Positions 1 to 14,167 of a DNA stretch of 64,000 nucleotides are shown here, piece after piece. Within the stretch, counting starts at the first letter, position 1, and each line of letters starts with the position of its first letter. Position numbers and translations under genes: made by a program. The notes below the pieces were generated by a model. That model was not told the origin of the DNA. It saw only the letters and a list, made by a program, of their open reading frames with translations, and did no database searches. This DNA is from Crenobacter cavernae. Lineage in GTDB: Bacteria; Pseudomonadota; Gammaproteobacteria; Burkholderiales; Chromobacteriaceae. The DNA is taken from assembly GCF_003355495.1 (NCBI RefSeq), contig NZ_CP031337.1, forward strand, positions 3,035,001 through 3,099,000. Direction: 5' to 3'.

Positions 1-326
1 GGTCCGCAAGGCTTGCGATCCGAAGATCGCTTGTCTTGCTGGTGCCAGTTTCTCGCCTCGGCCAGAAACTCACACCTATCGGTTGTCCATGTTCTTAAAG
101 ATCGGCGCCGCTTTCGCTTGGTTGCGTCTGCAGCAGAGGAGGCGAACTATACCCAGACCCGACCGAGCCGTCAACACCTTTGTGAAAGAATCTTGAAAGC
201 ACCGCTACACCCAAGGTTGGCCGAGCCCTGCAAGCCCTTTGACTATCGGGGTTTCCGCCCGTCAGACCCCCTGCCCCTTCGCCCGCGCTTTCTGCTAGTC
301 TTGCCTGCTGAAGATCTTTTCGGGAC
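1..326. other. Intergenic region upstream of nadB
   Basis: I see no convincing gene here. The open frames in this stretch look like chance translations of GC-rich DNA. It contains one copy of the window-wide repeat (AAGGTTGGCCGAGC at 213-226). No clear promoter with good -35 and -10 hexamers was found, so the nadB promoter is not assigned. Confidence 0.6.
213..226 (+). repeat. Uptake-sequence-like repeat, full 14-mer copy
   Basis: Exact AAGGTTGGCCGAGC in the nadB upstream region. It is one of 37 copies of the core GTTGGCCGAG in the window and one of 11 that are intergenic. Confidence 0.75.
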
Positions 327-1913
327 ATGATCGCGATGTTGAAGTTTGACGTACTGATTATCGGCAGCGGCCTGGCCGGGATGACGCTGGCGCTACACTT
401 GGCCGAACACCGCAAGGTTGGCCTGGTCACCAAGCGTGACCTTCTTGAAGGCAGCTCGACCTACGCGCAGGGCGGGATCGCCGCCGTACTCGACACCGGC
501 GACTCCGTAGAGGCGCATATCCAGGACACGCTGGTCGCCGGCGCAGGCCTGTGCAATGAAGACACGACGCGCTTCATCGTCGAGCACTCTAAGGAGGCGA
601 TCGACTGGCTGATCGAGCTCGGCGTGCCGTTCACCAAGGACGAGACGCACAAGACCGGCTACCACCTGACGCGCGAAGGCGGTCACAGCCACCGGCGCAT
701 CATCCATGCGGCCGACGCCACCGGCGCAGCGGTGACCAGCACGCTCGGCCAGAAGATCAAGGCACACCCGAACATCACGGTGCTCGAGGACCACATCGCG
801 ATCGACCTGATCACGTCGAAGAAGCTCGGCCTCGATGGCAACCGCTGCTTCGGCGCGTACGCGCTCGACAAGCAGGCCGACGAGGTGGTGACGCTGGCCG
901 CCAGCCATACCATTCTCGCGTCGGGCGGCGCCGGCAAGGTCTATCTGTATACGACCAACCCGGATACCGCGACCGGCGACGGCATCGCGATGGGCTGGCG
1001 CGCCGGCTGCCGCGTATCGAACATGGAGTTCATCCAGTTCCACCCGACCTGCCTCTACCACCCGCACACCAAGTCCTTCCTGATCACCGAAGCGGTGCGC
1101 GGGGAAGGTGGCATCCTGCGCCTGCCGGATGGCACGCGCTTCATGCCCTCGCACGACGAGCGCGCCGAACTCGCGCCGCGCGACGTGGTCGCACGCGCGA
1201 TCGACTTCGAGATGAAGCGCCACGGCCTCGACTGCGTCTATCTGGACATCTCTTATAAGCCGGCGAGCTTCATCCAGGAGCACTTCCCGAACATCTACGC
1301 GCATTGCCTCGAACTGGGCATCGACATCACCAAGGAGCCGATCCCGGTGGTGCCGGCGGTGCACTTCACCTGCGGCGGCCTGGTGACCGATCTCGACGGC
1401 CACACCGACGTCGACAGCCTGTACGCGGTCGGCGAGGTCGCGTGTACCGGCCTGCACGGCGCGAACCGGCTGGCGAGCAACTCGCTGCTGGAATGCATGG
1501 TGATCGGCCGCGCCGCCGCCGCCGAGATCCTCAACGCCCAGCCCGCCGAGTTGCCCGTGATCCCGAGCTGGGACGACAGCCGCGTCACCGACCCGGACGA
1601 GGAGGTGGTGATCTCGCACAACTGGGACGAGCTGCGCCGCGCGATGTGGGACTACGTCGGCATCGTGCGCACCAACAAACGGCTGGAGCGCGCGCTGAAC
1701 CGGATCAAGCTCTTGTCCGAGGAGATCAACGAGTACTACAGCAACTTCCACGTCAGCAACGACCTGATCGAACTCAGGAACCTGGTGCAGACCGCCGAAC
1801 TGATCGTGCGCTCGGCGCTATTGAGGAAGGAAAGCCGTGGCCTGCACTACAGCCGCGACTACCCCGAAATGTTGGCCGAGCCTCACGACACGATGCTGAG
1901 CCCGAGCGCGTAA
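327..1913 (+). CDS. nadB: L-aspartate oxidase NadB
   Basis: This FAD enzyme oxidises L-aspartate to iminoaspartate in the first step of de novo NAD synthesis, with NadA as its partner. The 528-residue length is normal for the family. The N-terminus has the dinucleotide-binding motif IIGSGLAG. A flavin-contact segment STYAQGGIAAV follows, and near residue 370 the signature GLHGANRLASNSLLE appears, as in NadB and succinate dehydrogenase flavoproteins. Two ATGs, at 327 and 336, fit the start. The second gives MLKFDVLIIGSG, closer to typical NadB N-termini, so the true start may be three codons later. It ends 14 bases from the convergent sensor kinase gene, and nadA is not in this window. One repeat word falls in its 3' end (1871), encoding LAE. 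Confidence 0.95.
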   Translation: MIAMLKFDVLIIGSGLAGMTLALHLAEHRKVGLVTKRDLLEGSSTYAQGGIAAVLDTGDSVEAHIQDTLVAGAGLCNEDTTRFIVEHSKEAIDWLIELGVPFTKDETHKTGYHLTREGGHSHRRIIHAADATGAAVTSTLGQKIKAHPNITVLEDHIAIDLITSKKLGLDGNRCFGAYALDKQADEVVTLAASHTILASGGAGKVYLYTTNPDTATGDGIAMGWRAGCRVSNMEFIQFHPTCLYHPHTKSFLITEAVRGEGGILRLPDGTRFMPSHDERAELAPRDVVARAIDFEMKRHGLDCVYLDISYKPASFIQEHFPNIYAHCLELGIDITKEPIPVVPAVHFTCGGLVTDLDGHTDVDSLYAVGEVACTGLHGANRLASNSLLECMVIGRAAAAEILNAQPAELPVIPSWDDSRVTDPDEEVVISHNWDELRRAMWDYVGIVRTNKRLERALNRIKLLSEEINEYYSNFHVSNDLIELRNLVQTAELIVRSALLRKESRGLHYSRDYPEMLAEPHDTMLSPSA

Positions 1914-1927
1914 GTCCATCCGGCGAC

Positions 1928-4243
1928 TCATTCGACGGCGTCTTCGGACGCCGTTTTGTTTTCCGGGCCGGGGCGCGACAAGGGCAGCGTGAACCAGAAC
2001 ACGCAGCCGCCCGACAGCGTGCTGTGCACGCCGAACTCGCCGCGGTGGAACTCGACGATCGAGCGGCAGATGTTGAGGCCGATGCCCATACCTTCGGGCT
2101 TGGTCGAATAGAACGGCGTGAACAGATTGGCCTGCATCGCGTCGGACAGGCCCGGCCCGTTGTCGGCGACCTCGACGCGCCAGTACGCCGCGCCGACGTG
2201 CGTCCGCACCTGCACGTGCGGCCGTGCGGTACGCGCCGACACCAGCGCCTCGACCGCGTTTTTTATCAGATTGATCAGCACCTGCTCGATCAGCACCGGG
2301 TCGACCTGCAGCGACAGCGGCCGCGCGTCGGGCTCGAGCGTCAGCCGCACGCCGTGCTTGTTCGCCAGCGGCTCGGCCAAGCTCACCGCACGCGACACCA
2401 TGCGCTCGGGGTCCGACCATTCGAGCTGCGGCTCGTGCTTCTTGATGAAGGCGCGGATGCTGTTGACGATCTGGCCGGCGCGCCGCGCCTGCTCGGCGAT
2501 CGCCTCGACCGCGCCGTACGTGCCTTTGGGCAGGCTGCCATCGTCTGGCAAGCGGCGGATCAGGCCCGACGCGTAGGTATTGATCGCGGTCAGCGGCTGG
2601 TTGAGTTCGTGCGCCAGGCTGGACGCCATCTCCCCCATCGCGATCAGCCGCGACGTGGTCTGGAAACGCTCGGCCTGCGCGCGCTCGCGCGCCTCGCGCT
2701 CGTGCGCCTCGGTCACGTCGGCGAGGATATCGAGCCACGCCTCGGTGCCGTCGACCCAGGCGATGCGGCGACGCTGCAGCTGAAACCAGCGCCGGCCGTC
2801 GTCGAGCGTGAACTCGAGCGGCGCGCCGCCGGGCTCGGCCAACCTTGGCAGCAGCGGGCAATATCCGGCGTCGGGCTCGACGCGCCACCACAGGCGACCG
2901 AACGCCGGGTTCGCATACAGCAGCTCGCCGTGGTCGCAACCGGTGACGCATACGCCGGCGTCGAGGCCGTTGAGTACTGCGAGAAAGCGCTCGTGCGCGG
3001 CCTTGAGTTCGATGCGCTGGCGCCGCACCTCGGTCACGTCGTACAGCGACGCGATCCAGCCGCGCTGCGTGCCGCCACCAATCAGCGGCGTGATGAACAG
3101 CCGCACCTCGACCCGCTCGCCGCTGGCGCGCAGGAAGGACAGCTCGAGCCCCTGTTCGGGCACGTCCCCGACCAGCGCCCGCGCGAACACCTCTTCCTGT
3201 GCGACCGCCTCGTCGGCCGGCCAGAACGGGTACGGCCGCGTCAGGCCGACCAGCGCGTCGGCGTCGTAACCGGTCAGCTGGCAGAACGCCCGGTTGACGC
3301 GTTCGATGCGCCCGGCGCGGTCGAGCGACACCAGCCCGCCCTTCATGCTGTCTTCCATCGCCTGGCGGAACGACACCTCGTGCGCGAGCGTGCGCTCTGC
3401 CGCGGCGCGCTCGCGCACGTGACGGCGGATGCGCCACACGGTGAACGCGAGCGACAGCGTGAGGAACAGGATGAAGCCGCTCATCACCGGCAAGGTCAGG
3501 CCGATGCCGACCCGGTACGAGACGGCCCTCAAGGACAGACCGTGGCCGGGCGGGTCGAAGCCGATCTGGTAGGCCACGCCGTCAGGGTGCGCCGCTTGCT
3601 CGGACTTGCTCGCCAAGAGCTTTCCGCCGACGTCGACGATGCCGACGTGGTACTTCGACGCGATCCACCACGGCACCTGCTGCTGCAGCAGCAGGTCGAG
3701 CTGATAGGTGAGGCGCACGCTGCCCTGGTAGCGGCCGTCCTTGACCAACGGCACCGCCAGGTCGATGCGCACCTTGTTCTCGGCGCCGCCGCGGTAGGGT
3801 TCGCCGTAGGCCGGGCGCAACAGGCGGCTCGCGCGCCACACCGCGTCGTATTGGTCGCCGGCGAGCTTTGCCGGTTTTTCCAGCACACGCCTGCCGTCCC
3901 ACCTCACCTCGCCGTGATCGCCGATGCGCTGCACCTCGGCCAACTCGCGGTTCTCGCGCAGGAAGGCTCGCACGTTGCGCCGGAACTGCTCCTCGTCTAG
4001 CCGCCCCTCGGCGATGTCGAGTGCCTGTCCCTCGCCCCACTCGCGGTGACTCTGCATCTGCAGCCGCAGCGACTGCTCGAGCCACAGCATTTCCTGAATC
4101 AGCCCGTCACGCTGCTCGTCGACCCAGTCGCGGTACAGCAGGTAAAAGAGGCCCGACAGCGTGAACAACAGCGCGAGCAACGACAGCGCGCTCATCAGCC
4201 ACAGCGGACGAGGCGAGCGTTTGGGTTCGAGGGTAGGCTTCAT
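1928..4243 (-). CDS. dctS: DctS-type sensor histidine kinase with PAS domains
   Basis: This membrane sensor kinase probably senses C4-dicarboxylates or a related carbon source through the divergent dctP product. It has 771 residues. A transmembrane helix near residues 16-35 is followed by a periplasmic sensor region and a second helix near 250-270. Two PAS-like stretches come next, then the H-box MGEMASSLAHELNQPLTAI with its phospho-accepting His. The ATPase has an N-box (INLIKNAVEAL), a G1 box (VADNGPGL) and GMGIGLNICRSIVE. This architecture and the HELNQPLTAI box match the DctS/FixL class, which pairs with FixJ-type regulators. No regulator is adjacent; the nearest candidate lies at 20164-20805. 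The start is 130 bases from dctP, which runs divergently. The ligand assignment is inferred from this neighbour. Confidence 0.85.
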   Translation of the reverse strand: MKPTLEPKRSPRPLWLMSALSLLALLFTLSGLFYLLYRDWVDEQRDGLIQEMLWLEQSLRLQMQSHREWGEGQALDIAEGRLDEEQFRRNVRAFLRENRELAEVQRIGDHGEVRWDGRRVLEKPAKLAGDQYDAVWRASRLLRPAYGEPYRGGAENKVRIDLAVPLVKDGRYQGSVRLTYQLDLLLQQQVPWWIASKYHVGIVDVGGKLLASKSEQAAHPDGVAYQIGFDPPGHGLSLRAVSYRVGIGLTLPVMSGFILFLTLSLAFTVWRIRRHVRERAAAERTLAHEVSFRQAMEDSMKGGLVSLDRAGRIERVNRAFCQLTGYDADALVGLTRPYPFWPADEAVAQEEVFARALVGDVPEQGLELSFLRASGERVEVRLFITPLIGGGTQRGWIASLYDVTEVRRQRIELKAAHERFLAVLNGLDAGVCVTGCDHGELLYANPAFGRLWWRVEPDAGYCPLLPRLAEPGGAPLEFTLDDGRRWFQLQRRRIAWVDGTEAWLDILADVTEAHEREARERAQAERFQTTSRLIAMGEMASSLAHELNQPLTAINTYASGLIRRLPDDGSLPKGTYGAVEAIAEQARRAGQIVNSIRAFIKKHEPQLEWSDPERMVSRAVSLAEPLANKHGVRLTLEPDARPLSLQVDPVLIEQVLINLIKNAVEALVSARTARPHVQVRTHVGAAYWRVEVADNGPGLSDAMQANLFTPFYSTKPEGMGIGLNICRSIVEFHRGEFGVHSTLSGGCVFWFTLPLSRPGPENKTASEDAVE

Positions 4244-4322
4244 CTAGTGAATGATGCGACTTGGCGCGAAAGGCGCAATGCGGAATTCCCCAATGGCATG
4301 TTCGGCGCCGCCGCGCCTAGTG

Positions 4323-4328
4323 TATAAA
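4323..4328 (+). promoter_or_regulatory. Candidate -10 element for dctP
   Basis: TATAAA directly preceded by TG, about 46 bases upstream of the dctP ATG. No good -35 hexamer is visible at the right distance, so this is a weak call. Confidence 0.35.
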
Positions 4329-4373
4329 GGCGCGTCCTCGTGCCGTCGGACGCCCGACAGGAGAACCCGCAAG

Positions 4374-5378
4374 ATGAAGCTGAAAGTTGCCGCCCTGCTG
4401 CTTGGCGCCACCCTCGGTCTGGCCGGCTGCATGCCGCGCGATGGCGAGATCGTGATCAAGTTCAGCCACGTCGTCGCGCCGGACACCCCGAAAGGCAAGG
4501 CGGCCGACTACTTCAAAAGGTTGGCCGAGCAGCGGACAAACGGCCGCGTCAAGGTCCAGGTCTACCCGAACAGCCAGCTCTACAAGGACAAGGAAGAACT
4601 CGAGGCGCTGCAACTGGGTGCGGTGCAGATGCTCGCCCCCAGCCTCGCCAAGTTCGGCCCCTTGGGTGTGCGCGAGTTCGAGGCGTTCGACCTGCCCTAC
4701 CTGTTCGACAATTATCAGGATCTGCACAAGGTCACCGAGGGGCCGGTCGGCGAGAAACTGCTCGCCAAGCTCGAGAGCAAGGGCATCAAGGGCCTCGCGT
4801 TCTGGGACAACGGCTTCAAGGACTTCTCGGCCAACCGGCCGCTCAGGACGCCGGCCGACTTCCGGGGCCTGAAGATGCGCATCCAGAACTCCAAGGTGCT
4901 CGAGGAACAGATGCGCGCGCTCGGCGCGCTGCCGCAGGTGATGGCCTTTTCCGAGGTCTACCAGGCGCTGGAAACCGGCGTGGTCGACGGGACCGAGAAC
5001 CCGCCGTCCAACCTGTACACGCAGAACATGCACTCCGTGCAGCGCCACCTGACGCTGTCGCAGCACGGCTACCTCGGTTACGCGGTGATCGTGAACACGA
5101 CGTTCTGGGACGGCTTGCCGGGCGACGTCCGCGCCACGCTAGAAGGCGCGATGCGCGACGCGACGCGCTACGCCAACCAGATCGCCAAGACCGAGAACGA
5201 CGTCGACCTCGCCAAGATCAGGGACTCGGGCAAGACGCAGATCTACACGCCGACCCCGGTCGAGCGCGCAGCGCTGAAGAAGGCGATGATGCCGGTGCAC
5301 GCGAAAATGGCCGACCGCATCGGCCGCGACGTGATCCAGACGATTTACAAGGAAACCGCCTTCAACCCGAACCATTGA
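4374..5378 (+). CDS. dctP: TRAP transporter substrate-binding protein DctP (lipoprotein)
   Basis: This extracytoplasmic solute receptor of the TRAP family typically binds C4-dicarboxylates or other organic acids. I start it at 4374, giving 334 residues. Here MKLKVAALLLGATLGLAGC forms a lipoprotein signal with lipobox LAGC, and a GGAG-type ribosome site lies just upstream; an earlier in-frame ATG at 4251 would spoil the signal peptide. Family features include FSHVVAPDTPKGKAA at the mature N-terminus, the RxQNS-type ligand segment MRIQNSKV and GTENPPSN. No membrane subunit genes (dctQ, dctM) are adjacent: maeB follows. It therefore works either with a TRAP permease encoded elsewhere or as a ligand partner for the divergent DctS-type kinase. 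One repeat word lies inside it (4520). Confidence 0.9.
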   Translation: MKLKVAALLLGATLGLAGCMPRDGEIVIKFSHVVAPDTPKGKAADYFKRLAEQRTNGRVKVQVYPNSQLYKDKEELEALQLGAVQMLAPSLAKFGPLGVREFEAFDLPYLFDNYQDLHKVTEGPVGEKLLAKLESKGIKGLAFWDNGFKDFSANRPLRTPADFRGLKMRIQNSKVLEEQMRALGALPQVMAFSEVYQALETGVVDGTENPPSNLYTQNMHSVQRHLTLSQHGYLGYAVIVNTTFWDGLPGDVRATLEGAMRDATRYANQIAKTENDVDLAKIRDSGKTQIYTPTPVERAALKKAMMPVHAKMADRIGRDVIQTIYKETAFNPNH

Positions 5379-5768
5379 CCACAAGAGGCTTCACCCTTCG
5401 GCGCAAGCGGACAGTCTAACGTCATGACTCTCTATTGCCGCGTATGCGGGGTGTTCCTGATCGCAGCGACGATCGGCGACCTTTAGAATGGTGCCCTCAC
5501 CCGAGCCCGAAGACGTGGTCGGACGCTGCCGGTCATCACCCGCATGGGCCATAGAATCGCCGGTTCGTGCGTGGCGAAGGCCGCAGAAACTCGGGGCGAG
5601 ACAGCTGTCAAAAAGCTCGGCCAACTTCGATGGCGCGCGGCGCGGAGGAACGCACCACTTTGCGCGCTTATAGGCGCTATAGCCTGGAGCCATAGCCCTA
5701 GAGAAGGGTTGGCCGTATAATAATGGAAACGTGTTCCAAACCTGCCCAAAGCCCTCAGGAGCTCCCAG
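5379..5768. other. Intergenic region between dctP and maeB
   Basis: No gene is supported in these 390 bases. It contains one repeat word (CTCGGCCAAC at 5616-5625). A TATAAT at 5716-5721 lies 53 bases before the maeB start and could be its -10 element, but no good -35 is visible. A second near-copy of the repeat (GTTGGCCGT) overlaps that -10. Confidence 0.5.
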
Positions 5769-8048
<2,280 letters not shown>

Positions 8049-8071
8049 GCCTGACACCCGGCGCTATACTC

Positions 8072-8100
8072 AACGGGCAAGCTCAGGCTTGCCCGTTTTT
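8072..8100 (+). terminator. Rho-independent terminator of maeB
   Basis: An 11-bp stem (AACGGGCAAGC with its complement) and a four-base loop are followed by a T-run, starting 24 bases after the maeB stop codon. Confidence 0.85.
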
Positions 8101-8147
8101 GTTTTGGGCCGCATAAGCCGCTTCACCAATACCCAAAGGGAGACCGC

Positions 8148-8396
8148 ATGAGCGCCGACTTCAACCCGAACGACCCCTTCGCGCTGCTGCGCCAGTTCTG
8201 GCAGAACGCCACGCCGCCCGGCGCGCAACCCTTCCTGCCGCCGATGAGCGAGGAAGAGATCGAAAGGCGCATCACCGAACTCAAGGTCGTCGAAGGCTGG
8301 CTGACGATGAACCTCGGCGCGCTGGCGATGCAGATCAAGACGCTCGAGATGCAAAAGGCCACGCTCGCCGCGCTGAAGCCCAAGTCCGACGGCTGA
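8148..8396 (+). CDS. phaM: PhaM-family polyhydroxyalkanoate granule-associated protein
   Basis: This small 82-residue protein belongs to the PhaM family, which in Cupriavidus binds PHA synthase PhaC and DNA and helps granules segregate. Family signs are the N-terminal DPFALLRQFW, the proline-rich stretch PPMSEEEIERRI and the helix LKVVEGWLTMNLGALAMQIKTLEMQKATL, where the spacing of hydrophobic residues resembles PhaM. It lacks the long Lys/Ala-rich DNA-binding tail of Cupriavidus PhaM and ends shortly after the helix, so DNA tethering may be reduced. AAAGGGAGA gives a good ribosome site. No PHA synthase gene is in the window. It sits between the maeB terminator and dnaE as a single gene. Confidence 0.75.
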   Translation: MSADFNPNDPFALLRQFWQNATPPGAQPFLPPMSEEEIERRITELKVVEGWLTMNLGALAMQIKTLEMQKATLAALKPKSDG

Positions 8397-8415
8397 GCGC
8401 CCCTCTCGAACCGGG

Positions 8416-8425
8416 CTCGGCCAAC
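8416..8425 (-). repeat. Uptake-sequence-like repeat, intergenic copy
   Basis: CTCGGCCAAC (GTTGGCCGAG on the minus strand) 20 bases after the phaM stop. Degenerate relatives (GCCGAGGCCAAGC, GGCTAGGCCAAGC) follow at about 8458-8487. Confidence 0.7.
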
Positions 8426-8525
8426 CCTCAACCACTCACCCTCCTTAAGCAAGCCTAGCCGAGGCCAAGCACCGGCTAGGCCAAGCCTGCACGCAGCCGG
8501 TCGGGCGCGCGGTACAATAGCGCCC

Positions 8526-11969
<3,444 letters not shown>

Positions 11970-11972
11970 GGC

Positions 11973-12821
11973 TCAGTGCCGGCGTCGGGCCTTGGCAAGC
12001 TGCGGCTTGAGCTCGGCCAAGACCTTGACCGCCGCGCACTCGCTCTTCGCCTGATGGCGGCCGATCGCCGTCAACCACTCGGCCGGCGGCGCGTCTCCCT
12101 CGGCCAACCTGCCTTGCAGCACCGCCAGGTCCTGCAAATTTCCCAGGCTCAGCTGCAGAAAACGCAGCGGCTTGGCCAAGCGCCGCTGCCCGCGCGGCAG
12201 GCACTCCGAAAACCCTTCCACCCAGTAACGCAGGCGTTTGCCGAGCAGGCGCACCGGATGCCAGTCCGATAGCGCGGCCCCCTCCTTCGGCAGGGCAAGA
12301 CAGGCCTTGTTCATGCGCGTGCTAAGCCTGAGCGCGCGCCGACGCACCCTTTGCAGCAGCGCTTTGCGCCTGATGCGGTTGAGCGCCTTGAACCAGGCGA
12401 GTTCGGCGTCGACCAGCGCTTCGTCCAGACGCGCGTGCTGCAGCCCCGCCATCAGCTCGGCCCGCGCACCGGCCAACTGCTCGGCCAAACTTTGCCGCGC
12501 CTCCGCCCCGACGCCGGTTTCAGCGAGCAAGGAATCTGCCCAGACCAGCGACACCTCCAGATCCCGCACCGCATTGCTCAGCCTGGCCGCCTCGGCCAAC
12601 CTTCCGCTCGCCTCGGCCACCGACGCACGGCCGCGAAACGCCACCAACAGTACGCGCTGACTGCGCAGGCTTACCCGCAAGTCGTGCAGCGCCTCCGGAT
12701 CGGCGTCCGCGTTCAGCCTGGCCATGGCGTGAAAGGCCATCTCCACCAGCGCCTCGTAATGCTGCGCCAGCCTGGCGCGCATCTCTTCCGGCTGACGGGT
12801 GCGCGACACGGTTTTCTTCAT
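11973..12821 (-). CDS. CHAD domain protein
   Basis: The 282 residues form a CHAD (conserved histidine alpha-helical) domain. These proteins are helical, rich in conserved His/Lys/Arg and bind polyphosphate, often targeting polyphosphate or PHA granules. Visible signs are the N-terminal MARLNADADPEALHDLRVSLR, where EALHDLRVSLRS is the core signature, and later WHPVRLLGKRLRYWVEG, which resembles the second CHAD repeat. No CYTH/triphosphatase domain is fused to it. AGGAG lies upstream of the ATG. The gene is dense in the GTTGGCCGAG word and its variants (exact copies at 12099 and 12591, near-copies at 12012 and 12480), all read as LAE-type codons. Closeness to phaM two genes away is suggestive but not proof of a granule role. 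Confidence 0.85.
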   Translation of the reverse strand: MKKTVSRTRQPEEMRARLAQHYEALVEMAFHAMARLNADADPEALHDLRVSLRSQRVLLVAFRGRASVAEASGRLAEAARLSNAVRDLEVSLVWADSLLAETGVGAEARQSLAEQLAGARAELMAGLQHARLDEALVDAELAWFKALNRIRRKALLQRVRRRALRLSTRMNKACLALPKEGAALSDWHPVRLLGKRLRYWVEGFSECLPRGQRRLAKPLRFLQLSLGNLQDLAVLQGRLAEGDAPPAEWLTAIGRHQAKSECAAVKVLAELKPQLAKARRRH

Positions 12822-12995
12822 ACCGCCACTCCTGTGCTGTCCTGCTTCATGCTATCAGCCCACCCCGCGCACCCCCAACCGCTAACTGCCTGCGCCGTCG
12901 CGACATGAACAAGACTGCGTTTCCCGCCGGAATGCCGCTCTGGTTCCCGCCATCAAAGTCAGAACAGACGCAGCCGGCATGGGCTACACCGCTTC

Positions 12996-13057
12996 TGAAA
13001 CACTCCGCGAAACTGTTTCAGCTTTGAAACACTCATGCCACCTCACTGAAACCGCTC
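12996..13057 (+). promoter_or_regulatory. Candidate enhancer: repeated TGAAAC boxes
   Basis: TGAAACACTC occurs at 12996-13005 and again at 13025-13034, and TGAAACCGCTC at 13047-13057. A palindrome GAAACTGTTTC at 13009-13019 supplies the inverted copy. The cluster lies about 165-225 bases upstream of the -24/-12 promoter, the usual distance for a sigma-54 activator site. The likely binder is the activator at 17204-18550, which is inference. Confidence 0.55.
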
Positions 13058-13191
13058 GCAACACCCCGGTTTTATTGGGGCCGCCGCAAAAACACCCCAT
13101 AAGGAAACGCCACGGTGCTCCATTTTTGAGACACCGACCTGAACTGAAAAAAATGTCACAGGCAACACCAAACGCGAAGAAAGCCATTGCA

Positions 13192-13204
13192 AATCAATGC
13201 ATTG
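13192..13204 (+). promoter_or_regulatory. IHF binding-site match
   Basis: AATCAATGCATTG fits the IHF consensus WATCAANNNNTTR at every position. It lies between the TGAAAC cluster and the -24/-12 promoter, where IHF bends DNA in many sigma-54 systems. Confidence 0.6.
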
Positions 13205-13221
13205 GCAAATTCTTTTCGTGG

Positions 13222-13236
13222 TGGCACGGCGGTTGC
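13222..13236 (+). promoter_or_regulatory. Sigma-54 (RpoN) -24/-12 promoter
   Basis: TGGCAC, five bases, then TTGC: a perfect match to the core of the sigma-54 consensus. It is 80 bases upstream of the first Fap-like structural gene and on the same strand. Confidence 0.85.
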
Positions 13237-13315
13237 GTATAGGAGAGTGCGCACAACGAAGCGCCTAGCTGAATCAACAACCTGTTACTCAAGATGAAAC
13301 TTCAGGAGAACGATC

Positions 13316-14059
13316 ATGAGAAAGCTTGCACTCGCCGCTGCTATCGCCCTGGCTTTTGCCGTACCGGCCGCGATGGCCGAAGAAGAGGGAATCGCGGACA
13401 ACGAAGTGTCCGCTGAAGAGGGCAGCGTTGCCGCGCTGGGCGACGCTGAACAAAACAACTTTGAACTTGAAGACAACAGCGAGCATGAAACCGATAACAG
13501 CAATAACAGCGAGAATGAAGACAACAGTGATAACAGCACCGAAACCGATGACAACAGCGATAACAGCACCGATAACAGCGATAACAGCGATCACAGCATC
13601 GACAACAGCGTCGACGTCGATGTTGACGTCGACTGGGACTATGAAAACACCGTAGAGTCGAGCGTGGACGCCGACATGGAAGGCGAAGTGGGCGATACCG
13701 ACATCAGCGGTGGCGATGCCGATGCCGGCGCGGATGCAGAGACGAGCGCGGATGCGGAAGGGGGGGCGGACTCCGAGGCCGACGCGACTGCGGAAGCAGA
13801 CGCGGAGGAAGAAGAAGTCGGCGCGGACGCCGCGGCAGATGCTCATGCAGAGGCGGCTGCGGGTGCGGCCGGCGGAGAAGCGGGAGCGAATGGCGAAGCG
13901 GCCTCGATCAATTCCGTGATCACCGGTAACAACGAGATGGCTGGCGTTACTGTCCAGGGTATCGCCAACGCAGCGCAAAACACCGGCATCAACGCCATGA
14001 TCCAGCAGCAGAACAACGTGAGCGCCGCGTTCAACCAGTCGGGTAACACTGGCCAATAA
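13316..14059 (+). CDS. Secreted acidic repeat protein, candidate amyloid subunit (Fap-like)
   Basis: The 247-residue exported protein has a clean Sec signal (residues 1-21, cut after AMA). Residues 53-98 form a low-complexity DNS/NSDN repeat. A run of VDVD follows, then a long Asp/Glu/Ala/Gly-rich stretch to about residue 200. The last 45 residues (ITGNNEMAG ... IANAAQNTGINAMIQQ ... NQSGNTGQ) are rich in Gln and Asn. A related module ends the next gene product, including the QN(T/S)GxN core. With the C39 peptidase, barrel protein and sigma-54 activator nearby, this resembles the FapB/FapC subunits of functional amyloid, though direct sequence similarity is weak. CAGGAGA gives the ribosome site. 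It is the first gene after the sigma-54 promoter. Surface fibre formation is inference; a calcium-binding or adhesin role is possible. Confidence 0.7.
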   Translation: MRKLALAAAIALAFAVPAAMAEEEGIADNEVSAEEGSVAALGDAEQNNFELEDNSEHETDNSNNSENEDNSDNSTETDDNSDNSTDNSDNSDHSIDNSVDVDVDVDWDYENTVESSVDADMEGEVGDTDISGGDADAGADAETSADAEGGADSEADATAEADAEEEEVGADAAADAHAEAAAGAAGGEAGANGEAASINSVITGNNEMAGVTVQGIANAAQNTGINAMIQQQNNVSAAFNQSGNTGQ

Positions 14060-14093
14060 TAACCTTCATCGGTAACGCCAATGGGCAAGAGCG

Positions 14094-14140
14094 AACGGAA
14101 AGCGGTTCTGCATCCTTACCGCTTTCCGTTTACCCCTTTT
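14094..14140 (+). terminator. Hairpin with T-rich tail between the first two Fap-like genes (possible attenuator)
   Basis: A 13-bp perfect stem (AACGGAAAGCGGT with its complement at 14118-14130) is followed by a TTTACCCCTTTTT tail. It begins 34 bases after the first structural gene and 38 bases before the second. Partial termination here would make the first product more abundant than the later ones. Confidence 0.7.
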
Positions 14141-14167
14141 TGCCGGTGGATCACGCGGAGTGCCATC

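Larger units (their letters stand above)
12822..13315. other. Regulatory intergenic region upstream of the Fap-like operon
   Basis: These 494 bases hold no gene. From left to right they contain a cluster of TGAAAC boxes (12996-13057), a consensus IHF site (13192-13204) and a -24/-12 promoter (13222-13236). The last 200 bases are clearly AT-richer than the flanks. Confidence 0.7.

Noticed and set aside
1304..4000. A very long plus-strand open frame of about 900 codons over nadB and the sensor kinase
   Set aside because: It is a chance open frame in GC-rich DNA: its translation is Arg/Gly/Pro-rich without domains, while nadB and the kinase on the real frames have full sets of motifs.
4261..4276. 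Sigma-54-like promoter upstream of dctP (TGGCGC-N5-GCGCA)
   Set aside because: Only the invariant GG and GC match. The DctS/FixJ type of system does not use sigma-54, and a sigma-70-like -10 is nearer the gene.
13480..13610. The DNS repeat as a CRISPR or satellite array
   Set aside because: The repeat unit is short and irregular at DNA level and in frame throughout. It is a protein repeat.
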